NCBI GenBank assembly: GCA_033030425.1
Contig: JAUFSD010000015.1
Location: forward strand, 1,240,001-1,304,000
Reading direction: 5' to 3'
Length of the DNA stretch: 64,000 nucleotides
From: Verpa conica
Taxonomy: Eukaryota > Ascomycota > Pezizomycetes > Pezizales > Morchellaceae
A program made the translations under genes and the position numbers. Of the stretch, positions 49,981 to 61,318 are shown in pieces (position 1 is the stretch's first letter; each line of letters begins with the position of its first letter). The notes under the pieces were generated by a model that saw nothing but the letters and a program-made list of their open reading frames with translations, ran no database searches and was not told where the DNA came from.

Positions 49981-50628
49981 GGTCGCTACAGGATCTTTAT
50001 GTGCTGTCGTTGAATATTAGAGTGCGCCTTTCAAACAGTCAGTCACACAAAGGCTACCCAATAGGTAAGTGAAGGTCAAAGAGCCTTACCGGGCGGGCTT
50101 GTATGAACTCCTGGGTGGAGTATTGCCTTAGATGAAGGATAGGGGAAGTGGCAACGGTCGTTCAAATTGACTCTTCTCTCATAACTCTCTGTATTCAGAT
50201 AATTCAGACTTGATATGGTACTTTTGCGAGCTACTATATATTGATAGAGAGGGGACGGAGCGGAGAACTTAAGGCGCGTAGTTGTATGTCAATAGGCGCT
50301 GAGAGATCACCATTAGATCTGATCTTATCGTATCTGATCTTTGCCAGGTGCACTCTGATTAGTGCGCTTAGGAGAAACGCGGATGTCCCACTTTGAGCCT
50401 CATCTCTATTCTGCCCTATGACAACGCGTCATCACGTGTTTCACCCGAGCTCATCCTCTGCAGACTGCATACATGTAAGCACGGGGCGTGTGCACAGGTA
50501 CGTCTACATAGTCAACAATAAAATCTAACCCCTTTACGCCTAAACAATCTACCACCTACGTACCTACATCTCGCCATATCTCCAGCTCACTACTTCTACC
50601 ATCTCGCATCAGCATTACCGGGCCTAAC
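49981..50628. other. Divergent promoter region, HeLo-NLR / RecQ
   Basis: 648 bp between two divergent start codons. It contains repeated GATCTGATCTTATCGTATCTGATCT-like words (50314-50341) and no gene. Confidence 0.55.
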
Positions 50629-53448
50629 ATGACAAGCATTGATGAGGACTTTGGCTTCTGCTCGGATGATGAAGCAGACATGGCAGAGCTTGTGTCAGCT
50701 GCTGAGTCTAGTCCTATCGTCAGTCGGAAGCGTCCTAGCGAGCCCGTGCCTGCTTGTTCCACCTCAAAGAAAATCAAAATCTCTCCCAAGCTCTACCCCA
50801 CTACATCTGATCTTGCGAGGAGAGTGCTGAAGGAGACATGGGGATATACTGGCTTTCGTTTAAAGCAAGAGGAGGCCATCTCGAGATTGATCCATGGTGG
50901 TAGTGCTGTTGTTGTGTTCCCAACTGGTGGAGGAAAGAGTTTAGTTTATCAAGTTCCGGCTCTCGCGTTCGATGAGTACGAGAAAGAGATGGGACATACA
51001 GTGGAGAGTGGTTTGACTGTTGTTATCAGTCCTTTGATTGCCTTGATGAAGGTTTGTTGCTATAATTTCTGTTCTCGTTCAACCCATCAAGCGTTTTGCG
51101 TCTATTTAGAATTTTGGCCTTTATTTTGTTATTCCATTAATTGCATGCAAAAACTTGACTTTGAAAAACTTGCTTCTTCTTCTTCCCCTTTACGTATTGT
51201 CAGCCTTCGTATACCTGAAACTTACAACTCGTTCTATTACTAGGACCAAGTCGATGCCCTACGTGCAAGAGGAGTTAAAGCGGCTGCCATAGATTCCTCC
51301 CAGACAAGGGAAAGCGTTCTTGACACTTATGACCTCCTTCGAAAAGGCGAATTGAAGCTCCTGTAAGCTAATCCCTAGACTCCCGCAATCCCATTGCTAA
51401 CAAGGTCTTTCATAGCTACTGTGCCCCTGAAAGGCTCAATAACGAAGGATTTGTAGAGAAAATTAAGCACCTCCGCATTCGCCTAATTGCCATTGATGAA
51501 GCCCATTGTATATCAGAGTGGGGACAAGCCTTCCGGCCAGATTATCTAAAAGGTTCCAATCATCCAGAATCTGCCCATCGGATATCCACTAATTCGTATT
51601 ATAGTTGCACGCTTTGTTAAAGAGATTGGCGCTGAAAGAGTCCTATGCCTTACTGCTACAGTTAGTTTTGGTCTCCTCCAAGCAATTTCATTCCATCTGC
51701 TGTTATTCACACCGCTTACTAGAGACCTCCTCAAGGCCACACCTCGTGTTGCTGCAGACATCTGTGCCGGCTTTGATATTCCGGAAGACGGGCTATTTAG
51801 AACAACAACCTACAGGCAAAAGTCAGCCCAAGATCTTTAAATTTTTTACTCTTTGACATAATACTTATAGCTTTGAGCAGTCTTGAGCTCCTTGCAGAGT
51901 CGTTCTCTACGGTTAAAGACAAAATGCCTAAACTCAAACAATTCTTGAATGACAACCCGGGCCCAACAATCGTTTATGTCACCACTCAACAGGTTTGTCT
52001 CTGGGGTGATTATAGGGTCTCTTAACTTAGCTCCACTAAAATAAATTTAGCAAACAGAAGATGTCTCGAGAGAGCTTGTAAAGAGTGGGTTACATGCTTT
52101 GTCATATCATGCAGGTATGAAACAAGAGATAAGAATGGAAGTTCAAGATAAATTCATGAGTGAGGAAAATATCACGGTACTTCTTACCCTCAATATCAGC
52201 AAACATTTTCTAACAGTAACCCTTGGCCCTAGATTGTCGCTACAATCGCTTTTGGTATGGGGATCGATAAGGCTGATATCCGAAATATCGTCCACTACGA
52301 CTTCCCGCGTAGCTTAGAAGGATATAGCCAAGAGATCGGTCGTGCCGGCCGTGATGAACTGCCTAGTAAATGCATGTTGTACCTCTGCGCAGAAGACTGG
52401 CAGCAGCGAGAAATATTCTGTCGCGCCGATCTTCCGAGTAAAGCGAGTGTTTGTGGCCTCCTAAAACAGCTCTTTACTATCAATTCCACCGTAAAGGAGG
52501 GAGACGTTGTGGAGTCAAATCTCAATCATCAGAGTAAAGACTGGGACATCAAGGTAAGTAGTAGAGCTTTATTAGATAGCATTGGAAGGCTGACTGAGAA
52601 AGATGAACACCCTCAACCTTCTCTACTCTCAACTCGAACTCCGCTTCGACCTCCTCAGAGCAATCACACCAAAGTATTCCAATTACAGCTACAAAGCATC
52701 AACGAGCTTTGACGCTGACACGAGATCAGACACATCCCTAATTACGAAGGCTTTGAAAGCTGCATCTACCGGCTCAGCTAGAAAGACTGTTGACGTTGAT
52801 CGCGTTAGTATTCTAGTCAAGGTCCCACGCGAGGATGTAGTCAGAAAGCTTCAAGAATGGAGTGACATAGGGTTTATTGATCTCATGCCATCAGGAGTTG
52901 TCAACCGCTACCGGGTGATAAAACCTTTTCCGAAAGACAAGGTAGCTGCACAGAAGGTGATTGATATGGCATACGAGCAAATGGAGTCGAGGGAACTTGA
53001 GGACCTGAGAAAGAGTAAACAAGTCATTGAACTTATTACTTCCGAAAGGTGCTTTGCTGTTGGCCTCGCATCCTATTTCGGGGACGAAGTTGCGGAGGGT
53101 AAGTGCGGAAAATGCCAGTTCTGCACGACGGGTAAAAAAGTGGATATGGGCGAGACAAAAAATGTTTTGAAAGGTATTGATGAGGGAAAGGTAAAAGCGG
53201 TTTTACAGGCTACTAAAAGTAGGGATGATCCGAGGTTTTTAGCAAGGATCGCGTTTGGAATCTCTAGCCCTAGAGTTACTGCAGAAAAATGTGGTGCAAA
53301 GAATCCGGTGTTTGGGAGCATGTCGAGTTGCGATTTTGATGTTAGTACCTTGCTTGGTCTCTTCTTTAACAATTCTTGGTTACTAATCGGTGAGTAGGCT
53401 CTGGTGGATAAGTTTGCGGAGTATTGTGGGGTGAATGGTGTGAACTAG
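50629..53448 (+). CDS. RecQ-family DNA helicase
   Basis: Ten exons: 50629-51051, 51244-51362, 51416-51552, 51605-51660, 51736-51821, 51878-51992, 52051-52176, 52233-52553, 52603-53340, 53398-53448 (2172 nt, 723 residues). An acidic N-terminus with a KRP/KKIK basic patch (about 33-50) precedes the helicase core. Motif I is TGGGKS (99-104), motif II DEAH (208-211), then [13 protein letters not shown], motif [17 protein letters not shown], motif [13 protein letters not shown] and motif [13 protein letters not shown] RecQ-C-terminal zinc-like set (ERCF...CGKCQFC) and a winged-helix segment follow; no HRDC is obvious. RecQ enzymes unwind DNA 3' to 5' in repair and recombination. The aromatic-rich loop differs from the usual SQWGHDFRPDY. 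Shorter than Sgs1/QDE-3-type RecQs, so a second, minor RecQ is likely. Confidence 0.92.
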
Positions 53449-54595
53449 AGAATACTTGTCTTGCAAGACGGTGATTAATGATCGTAATTTAGCCTAGCTA
53501 CATTGCAATAATATGAGTATAATAAATTTAGGGTATTCTAAATCAGAGATACGGCAGAAAAGTTGTATACCCACTTTAGAAGAAATTGTTTTTTGTTTTC
53601 TTTGTTTTCTTTGTTTTTCTAATTATGCGGGCACTACGGTATAGCATCAATAATTTTCCTAGATGTTTTTTAATTTAAGAAAATAAAGAGGAGTTTAGTA
53701 TCCATAGCTAGAGATAGTACGGGCCCATAGATATACCTTGATGGAAGGGGAAATGACAGGCTGTACAAAGCGGAATTACCTGTAACTCTATACCTTAAAT
53801 AGAGAAGACCATCTATAGAGAATGGCGTAGCAGCCATGTGTAGCCTGTTAAGTTAAAACAAAAACCGTACCCACGTAGTCACTGCCAGTAAATGTTGGAG
53901 TTAAGGAATCGCATAGGTATAATTAGTGTGCAATCAAGTTTGATATCTATGATTTAAGAACAGTGGTAGATAAGCGACTAAGGAGAGAAGCTTCAATATG
54001 TGCTATCATACTGCCTATATGATTACGGGACTACGGCGGTGGTGCTGGCCGGGGTGTCGGGGACTGTGAATTTAAATAGTGGCTGGCTTGGATATTCGTC
54101 AAAGTATATCACTCCACTTGATCCCGCCATGTCGACTCAGCGGAAATGAAATACCTAAGAATTCTCCCTAGATCAGATTTACGGCTTATTATTTTCAGAT
54201 TAATAGGTAACTTGATTAAACTTCAGGAGTGAGTGGTGTTCTGGACCAGATTAATATCGCACATTGGGCGCCACCAATAGATGTAGATACTAAAACGGGA
54301 GAAATCCAAAAAAGAATATTGTTCGCTATTTACACAAACAGTATACTACTTGATAAAACACTTTGGGATTTACAAATACAGTTGAATCGTGATAACTTTT
54401 GTTTCTGCTACCAGAAACCAATGAAGAACCAAGTGCAGTGCTGTGATTGACCTCTTAAACCACCTCTGGGAAATGAACATACTGATCATGCTTTCTCTAT
54501 CCACGGGTTAGTTAGCTTTCATTCTCCACGTCACATTTTCAAGATATACCAGTCATATTACTCGCGGAACCTAGAGAGGGGTATCCATCGGAGGA
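53449..54595. other. Intergenic between RecQ and JmjC-like genes
   Basis: Mostly AT-rich. An isolated open segment at about 54229-54450 (plus), preceded by a possible acceptor, might be a relic exon but has no partner or recognisable domain. Confidence 0.5.
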
Positions 54596-56107
54596 CTACC
54601 CTAGCTTGTGTTTGATAAAGTGCATCCGGAAGAAGAGCAATCCACGCCCTTCTTCACCACAGTAGCACACCTCTGGTAGTTTGACCAGAGGTTCCATAAC
54701 CAATGTTTCCACAATGTCGTTAGTATGCTCTTTCAATGCCACAGACCACTGGATGTTTCTCTGGATTGTTGCCTCCTGAACCATGCCTATAAGCCTAATC
54801 CAGTGTTGGACTCCTTCGATCACTCTGTCGCCGTCTGTGCTTCTCATAATCATATTGATGGAGTCTTGAACAAAGCGTATGGTACGTTCCATCTCGGCGT
54901 GCTCGCTATTATGAGATAGCTCATACCCTAAGCATCGAAGCCTATTTTCGATGGTCTCTCTGCTACAGAAAAGATACGTGGGGACGTAGCCGCCCCTCGT
55001 GGTATAATTAATACGGATCCAACCAGGGGGTATAAAAAGTGCCTTGCTCGAAGCAATGACAGCTAGCCCTCCAGTGAGCAGAGGCGCAATACGCTCGAAA
55101 TCGGACCTCTGGTCTGCTTCGTCAAGCAACATTGCATTAGAGGCATATGTGTAGAATTTATCCTCGTTTTCATCGGTAGGTGGCCACAGCAGCCAAAGTT
55201 TTCGTAAATCTCCATGATGAATTGTGAGCGTAGCAAAACCTTTACCTACTTGCCGTTAGCACTAGTTAGTTTAATGGTCAAGGGGTACCAAAGACAAAAC
55301 AATACCAACGTTCAAATCCTCAAAAGAGAATGTGGGAGTCACGTCGAGAGTTGAGAATCCGTTCCGGACAGTATAAGAAGTATCGAATGATGGTGGAAGA
55401 GTTATGGGAAACTTCTCGGCGAAGGCCTGGGGTTCCATGCCCAATAGCATCTGTACATCCTCTGGCTTGTGGTCATGAAAGATGGTCTGACGCGCAATGG
55501 TACTGATACTGATGCCCTTTGGAAGGACGTGATCCTAGATTAACGGTTAGAAAAGGGGGAAATAAATATATATATATTCACCGAGACTTACATTCCCTTC
55601 CAGGCTTACTAAGGCGCTATAAAGATCACCTTGTCCTGGCCACTGTTCCCAAAATTCCGCTTTACCAAACAACAGCGGTTCCTGAGCTACCAATTGCCCA
55701 GGCTCCCATGCCTTCACATGCTTAAAAGTTTTGATTAAGCCTGCCAAGGTCTGCCCAATCTTGGGTGCGGTGCTACCCTTTTCTTGAGACCTTTTTACCT
55801 CCTTCCACACATACACATTTTTTCTCTCACATTTGTAGGCACAGGACACCTCATGTTCCACTACAGAGCTCTTAGCGGGTAGGGGAAGCTTTACAAATTC
55901 AGGGCACCCGTATTGACTCCATTTACAAGGCTTGGTTCTACATATCGCGTGTTAGTGGTAGCTACGAAGGATTTGGACCATCACTATTCACCCGTCCTTG
56001 AGCTGAAGCGCCCGCTCTAGCCTATTTGCAGCTTTTTTAGCCTTTCTTAACTCTACGAACTCAAAACGACGCTTCTGCCCCGCGGTCATCGGAGTTGCCT
56101 CAGACAT
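54596..56107 (-). CDS. JmjC/cupin-fold-like protein of unknown substrate
   Basis: Four exons: 56107-55992, 55937-55592, 55534-55306, 55245-54596 (1341 nt, 446 residues). The N-terminus is basic and coiled (about 1-40). A Cys/His cluster follows (CKWSQYGCPE and EHEVSCAYKC, about 42-80), suggesting a small zinc-binding module. The central part has a JmjC-like pattern: FATLTIHHGDLRKLWLLWPP, then about 50 residues later LFIPPGWIRINYTTRGGY. In true JmjC hydroxylases a second iron-binding His follows the PxGW turn; here the position is Arg, so activity is doubtful. The C-terminal 120 residues are helical without a known domain. The assignment rests on fold-level similarity only. Flanked by RecQ (convergent side) and decayed DNA. 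Confidence 0.65.
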
Positions 56108-59100
56108 ATTATGATGCCACTCAACCTAGGTAGGTGGCGGAAGGGATGATAGTTCCTTTCCCTTGTAGTTTGATAATGGTAGTTGTGATGGTGGAATGGG
56201 TGGTTTGCGTGGTGGGGGGTTGTTTTAAGAAAAACCTCCGACGTCACCATAAATCACTCGGGGGGCTCATAGTCCCTAATCCTTGTTTTCTCTCACGTGA
56301 CTACCTTATATCTAATCTCCTTTGTCTGTTTATTGCCTAAAGAGTCATTTATTACAGGGTCTCCCACGGTGCAGCTGAACAATAAACCCCAGATATAACC
56401 GAGTGATAATATGTGAATATTTAGTAGCCTTCGAGCTAAACTCACAGCGGCTGGGACCACTTCTAAAGTATGTACATCGAACCTACTATTTATACCAATC
56501 CCACTCAATAGGCCGTTGCTATATAGTACGTACACCCAAAGATTTGACCCTTTCGCCAAAGCTTAATTTAGACACTATACTCCTAAATTACTACTAGTAA
56601 CCTCAATATTCATCGTGAGATATCATATTTTTGAGTAATCTCCAATATATTCGGTACCTCTTGGGACTGCCATCACATTTCCACCAGTATGGGGCCCATC
56701 ACTTTGAGCCCAATCAGCCCTGCCGTCTCCTCTCGTCTGATCAATATAGTAAGCAATGGCCTCAAAAAGGTCAATATGTTTGGTAATTACAATACGTCGA
56801 GCGTAAAGTAAATCTCTGGTTTGTGTCGCTGTAGTTTGCGCTAGTGCAACCCTCATTGAGCCCGAAGCACCGGGAACATTATCTCTTGCATCATGGTGCT
56901 CAAGGACCCCCATCAGTGATCTGCCGATACTGAATTAGTCGATAATTGCGAAAAGTTTCCTCAAGCCCATCGCCTAAGCCGCCGCAGACTTTGCTGTTAG
57001 TGCGAAATCCGACTTCTCCCACATTCAGTAAGAGTATTCCAAGAATTATACGACGGCCATCCACCTCTTAATAATCAAGAAGAACAGTAATGCCCCCATA
57101 GTATGATAAACAGAAGAGTCCTATAGACTATGCAATGATTGCATCACCGATACCCAGCCTTTGCTCTGTAAACCGTATATTTCTCCAAGGAGTTCCCTAA
57201 TAGCTGCAAAGAGCTGCGGGCGAGACCACCGATACAGACTTCTGTTCTACATTAGTACTAACTAATAAAGATAGAGTAGTTTGTACTACAACTCACGATC
57301 AGTGTTCGCAGCCGTCAGGGCTCCTAGACTTGATAGAACCAGAGAGATTATAGGAGTTATAATCCGTGCGGAGCAGAGCCCTACCGGGCTCTGGGCCCTG
57401 TTCCAAGGCGTATTTGGTTCTTTTTCGATGACCATAGTGCCCAAGATTGGCTGTCGACCCCGGGAGAAATTTTTGAGGAGCCAAAGGATCGGCTTGAAAT
57501 AAATCTATAGCCCTAACCCTCTGATCTTGGTACTATGTAGGGCCCTATGAAGTCCGTAGTCATGGTCATGAGCCTTCAGATGTTTTTAAGAGAAGACGAG
57601 ACGGAACACGGAGCCAAACAGTGTCTAGTCTTCTTATAAGCATCATATATAGATGGCTTGGATGTTTGATGAAGGTTTTTTTCTCTTTTGTTTTTTTGTT
57701 TAATTCTGTTTGATGAAGGTGTCTGGGTTTCAATCTTTGTGCGGAAGAGTTTAGGGAGGGAGTGGGCAAGCCAAGTAGACAATGGAACAAAGAAGGGGGC
57801 TACGGGTCAGAATAAGCGGGAAAGCGGGAAAGAAGATTTGAGCTACAGATATAAGGCCTGGAAAGCACTACATGGCACCACTTCAAAAAATGACGTCAAT
57901 CAAACTACCCACCCCCATGAGATTCATTACTACCTCTATCACTTTCTTTAACAACACCATAACCACCTTCAGCGATAGGGCCAAGATATGAGATTGTTTG
58001 CTTTTACTGCTTCTACTACGGAAAAAATTCTCGGCAGCCAGCCGGACCGTCGCTTCTTTAGAAGAGCCAGCAAAATTAGAAGAAAGGTCGACAGAGGAAA
58101 GCAATAATCCAAATAGCTGTCGAGACGCCTTTTCCGCAGCAGAAGCAACTCATAGAAGGAAGTATTTGTCCAATCACCGACAATTTGTATGATCCAGTAT
58201 AACTTTTTCTAATATCTTAAGCGGTTTATGGTCTTTGGAAACGTTGTGAAACCCCTCACTTGTAGTGGGCAAGGGGGATACAATGTGAGACTGCTTTTGC
58301 CCTAGCCTACCAGATCTTGGACTAACGTTTTCTAACAAAGACAGCGGGACCCGATCTATCCAGATATGCGAACTCATGTACGATCACCAGTACTCTACTA
58401 GAAACCAGAGACATGCAACCCCCCTAGAAATGCAAGTAAAAGCTAGTATAAAAAATCTCTATTTTATAATTACTATTCACAGCAAGACCCCGTTGCCAAT
58501 TACCGCCGAGTGACAAAAAAAACCCCTGCCTACAACAAGGCGAGCAGGGATTCACCAACCAATACCCACCAAACGCCTACAAGCACATATGCAGGAGGCC
58601 CGCTATCTCACGCGGCGACAGCGACCGGAAAGGCTATCACAGAAACCAAGGTCTTCAAGCAGGTATTCTATGGTCAGCGCCCACTTCTAGAACCAATAAT
58701 CGACTATCGGGTGGCGTTCTGGTAAAACAGCTAGCGACGGACAGCGTGGCCGATCTGGAGCCGCAACGATAGGAATTATAGATCTGGGAATTTCAGAAGG
58801 GCGAGTATAAAGATCGTGGGGTATCTCTCAAGGAAGCAGAAATGGAAAAAAAAACTAGGCAGTAGTAAGAGCTTCGACCTAATCTGTCCCAGCCTATGAC
58901 GTTGGGACTTAATCTAACCTAAACGTCTATTTGCGTACCCCACCCTAAGGGGCTTTAACCCATCCTTAAAAGTTGCCAAGACGCCTATATATATGAGGGG
59001 TTGAGAACGCGATTTTGACAGGTCCTCAGAACTATTACTATTTTTATCGCAGCGGCTCTGAAATAGTCAGTCTCCTTTATCAACAGCATAAATTTCCCAT

Positions 59101-59805
59101 CAGGATACAATTAACCCCCCCAAATATCAAGAGAAGTCAAGCAAATACCCAGAAACAGTCGACAGAGTGAGTTAATGAGTGAATACTCTGATCTTACTGG
59201 CTTTTGTCCATCAACCCTTGATGAAAGTTTCAGATACATCTTGCCCGCCAAACACCAAGGATCTACTGCAAAGTTTTTATTATTATGCATCATACACCCT
59301 GCTTAGGTGTACCAGATACCCTCACGGGCATGACACAATGTATGGGCGATATATACTACAGCGAGGTATATCACAAGCAATAAGATATATGGCAACACGA
59401 AAAATCCGATTAGAAATCTAGTTATGGGAGATGGAAAATCACAGTTTTACTACAAAATAAGGAAAAAACTCTAAAAAGGTCTCAAATAGCCTACCGCCAT
59501 TAGCAAGCCGGCGAGCACACCACCGGCAACGTCTTATGATGTATAAAATAAAGAAATCTAGGAAATAAGAGGGAGAAACACAGCTTAACTATAAATACAC
59601 CTGAGACAGAGGGAGATACTTTCGCCCCAGGTCCAAGGCGAGAACAGTCACTGGGAACACCGTGTAGAGGGGAAAGTTGTATGACCAAGAGAATAGAAAA
59701 AAAAAAAAGGAATCCAGCACAAAATCACAACTCCACCAACGAGGTATGAGATACCACCTATAAATTCTAACCAGATAGATCCCAAGTATACGAAGCATAC
59801 AAACA
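56108..59805. other. Gene-poor stretch with coding relics
   Basis: Apart from the decayed locus at 56.6-57.5 kb there is no supported gene. On the minus strand near 57895-57990 a short segment (LGPIAEGGYGVVKESDRG) looks like a kinase glycine loop, without any following kinase sequence. The minus-strand frame at 58174-58377 and the plus-strand frame at 58510-58725 are isolated. Confidence 0.45.
56623..57502 (-). pseudogene. Decayed coding locus, family unknown
   Basis: The minus strand carries several protein-like segments in changing frames. One (about 57430-57310) has an N-terminal hydrophobic stretch (IITPIISLVLSSLGALTAA). One (about 57240-57125) reads RSLYRWSRPQLFAAIRELL. One (about 57118-56925) contains ILGILLLNVGEVGFRTN with an in-frame stop. 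A last open segment (56913-56623) contains LLYARRIVITKHIDLFEAIA and ends at a stop. I could not join them into one frame with canonical introns, so a degraded gene is more likely than an intact one. I do not recognise the family. Confidence 0.35.
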
Positions 59806-61318
59806 TTATCTATTTCTCCACCACACTTCTGAATTGTCTTGTTGAGGGAGGAGATACTGACGGGAACCCGGAATTTTAAGCCGCTTGACCCAATAGCTAG
59901 GTCTCGTTGAATGTGCGTCACTTTCCCGCACTTTTGGATCACCAGAAGGTGCCTCATGGCTCACTGAACCCCCGCTCATACCCACACTTATTCCGGAAAA
60001 CAGATCGCGTAAGGAGCTTGACCTACGATGTTGTCGTGCTGGAAAAGCTATGCATAGTTAGCGACCTATTCTAATTTTCAATAGAACTAACCAACTTACG
60101 TGAAGGAGTGTTAGCTACCGATGGACCCTCTACCGACGTAGTGTAGGATTCGATGGCCGACCTACATCGACGGTCACGGGTTATCGATCTCATAATGAGT
60201 GGGTCAATTCCAGTAGAGGCAGGCTTAGCATTGGTTATCCATGGGTGGGCCAAGGCTTCAGATGCCGACATCCTCTGACACCCATCATAGGTCAATAACC
60301 TTTTGACAAAATCTAGAGCGCAAGGTTCCTTGACCCGAGCTTCAAGAGTGGCTTCGAAAAGGTCCACTTGGCCCCCACAGAACTCCATGAGAGCTTGCAT
60401 GTCGAAATATCCTCCCAGACTAAAGGGCTCTTCGCCGGTCAATAGGAGGTTCACAAGACAACCAAAGGCCCACATATCCACAGCGTTGCTGTACTGACGT
60501 TTCTTAACCGGAGACTGTGGAGGTAGAATTCGCAGCACCTCGGGGGCAATATAGCCCATAGTTCCCACTCCAGTGGTCTTCATTATGCTAGTCACCTCGC
60601 ATTTTGAGATCCCAAAGTCAGCAAGTTTGACGCGGATGGGAGATAGTGAAGCGATGAGCACATTCTACAGCAGCTTAGCAACCTATTCCATACCATATAT
60701 TGCACAAAGAAGAATCAATTGATGATAAGATAGGGATACCAACCTGTGGCTTCAGGTCGCGATGGCAGATACTTCTCCCATGCAGTACCACGAGTCCTTC
60801 AAGGAGTTGTTTGCTAATCTCTCTAGCATTCCGACAAGCCTCCTGCCGACTGCTCTTTATGTATTGGCCAAGGTCACCGTGCTTGAGGTACTCCATTACG
60901 TAAAATACGAACTCATCGTTCTCGTACCAGCCGAGAAATTTGACAAAGAGATCCGGTCGCTAGCGGGGCAAAGTCTTTAGCACAGAACGAGCCAACGACA
61001 GGTCTAATAAAAGGTACTCACATCCACCACCGAAATGAGATGCTCTAACTCCCGCTCAATATTCCGTCCGACTTTCCCCCAATCGTCCTTGCCCAACTTC
61101 TTCACGGCCCGTAACTCCGAAGTTCCTTCATTCCTCTGAAGAAAGACCGATCCAGATGCTCCAGAACCAATTCTTTCCTCTTGTACCCACTTCTCACGAT
61201 GAAACCTGGCCTTCCCATGAACCACCCGTTCTCGGCTAACCTTTGCATTTAGTTTGTATTTCTGAAGAAGACTTTTACCAGGGCTTTTGCCGGGTGTGTT
61301 ATCGGTTATAGCGAGCAT
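59806..61318 (-). CDS. Serine/threonine protein kinase
   Basis: Four exons: 61318-61022, 60959-60744, 60664-60100, 60047-59806 (1320 nt, 439 residues). The kinase core is complete: glycine loop RIGSGASGSVFLQ (about 48-60), RAVKKL with the ATP Lys (about 72), hinge VMEYLKHGDL, catalytic HRDLKPQN (165-172), DFG (187-189), TMGYIAPEV and DMWAFGCL. The core is of the CAMK/FHA-kinase style found in fungi. The last exon adds a Ser/Arg-rich tail (HRRSSSLRDLFSGIS), likely phosphorylated. It is joined by a 52-nt intron with GTAAGT donor, GCTAAC branch and TAG acceptor; without it the protein would end a few residues into the intron (stop at 60071). The first 40 residues are basic with GKSPGKS repeats. 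Substrate unknown. Confidence 0.9.

Noticed and set aside
54229..54450. Open segment with a possible acceptor before it
   Set aside because: No ATG, no joined exon and no recognisable family.
60071..60099. Kinase stop codon at 60071
   Set aside because: It lies in a good intron (GTAAGT...GCTAAC...TAG); splicing leads to an 80-residue Ser/Arg-rich tail with the frame intact.
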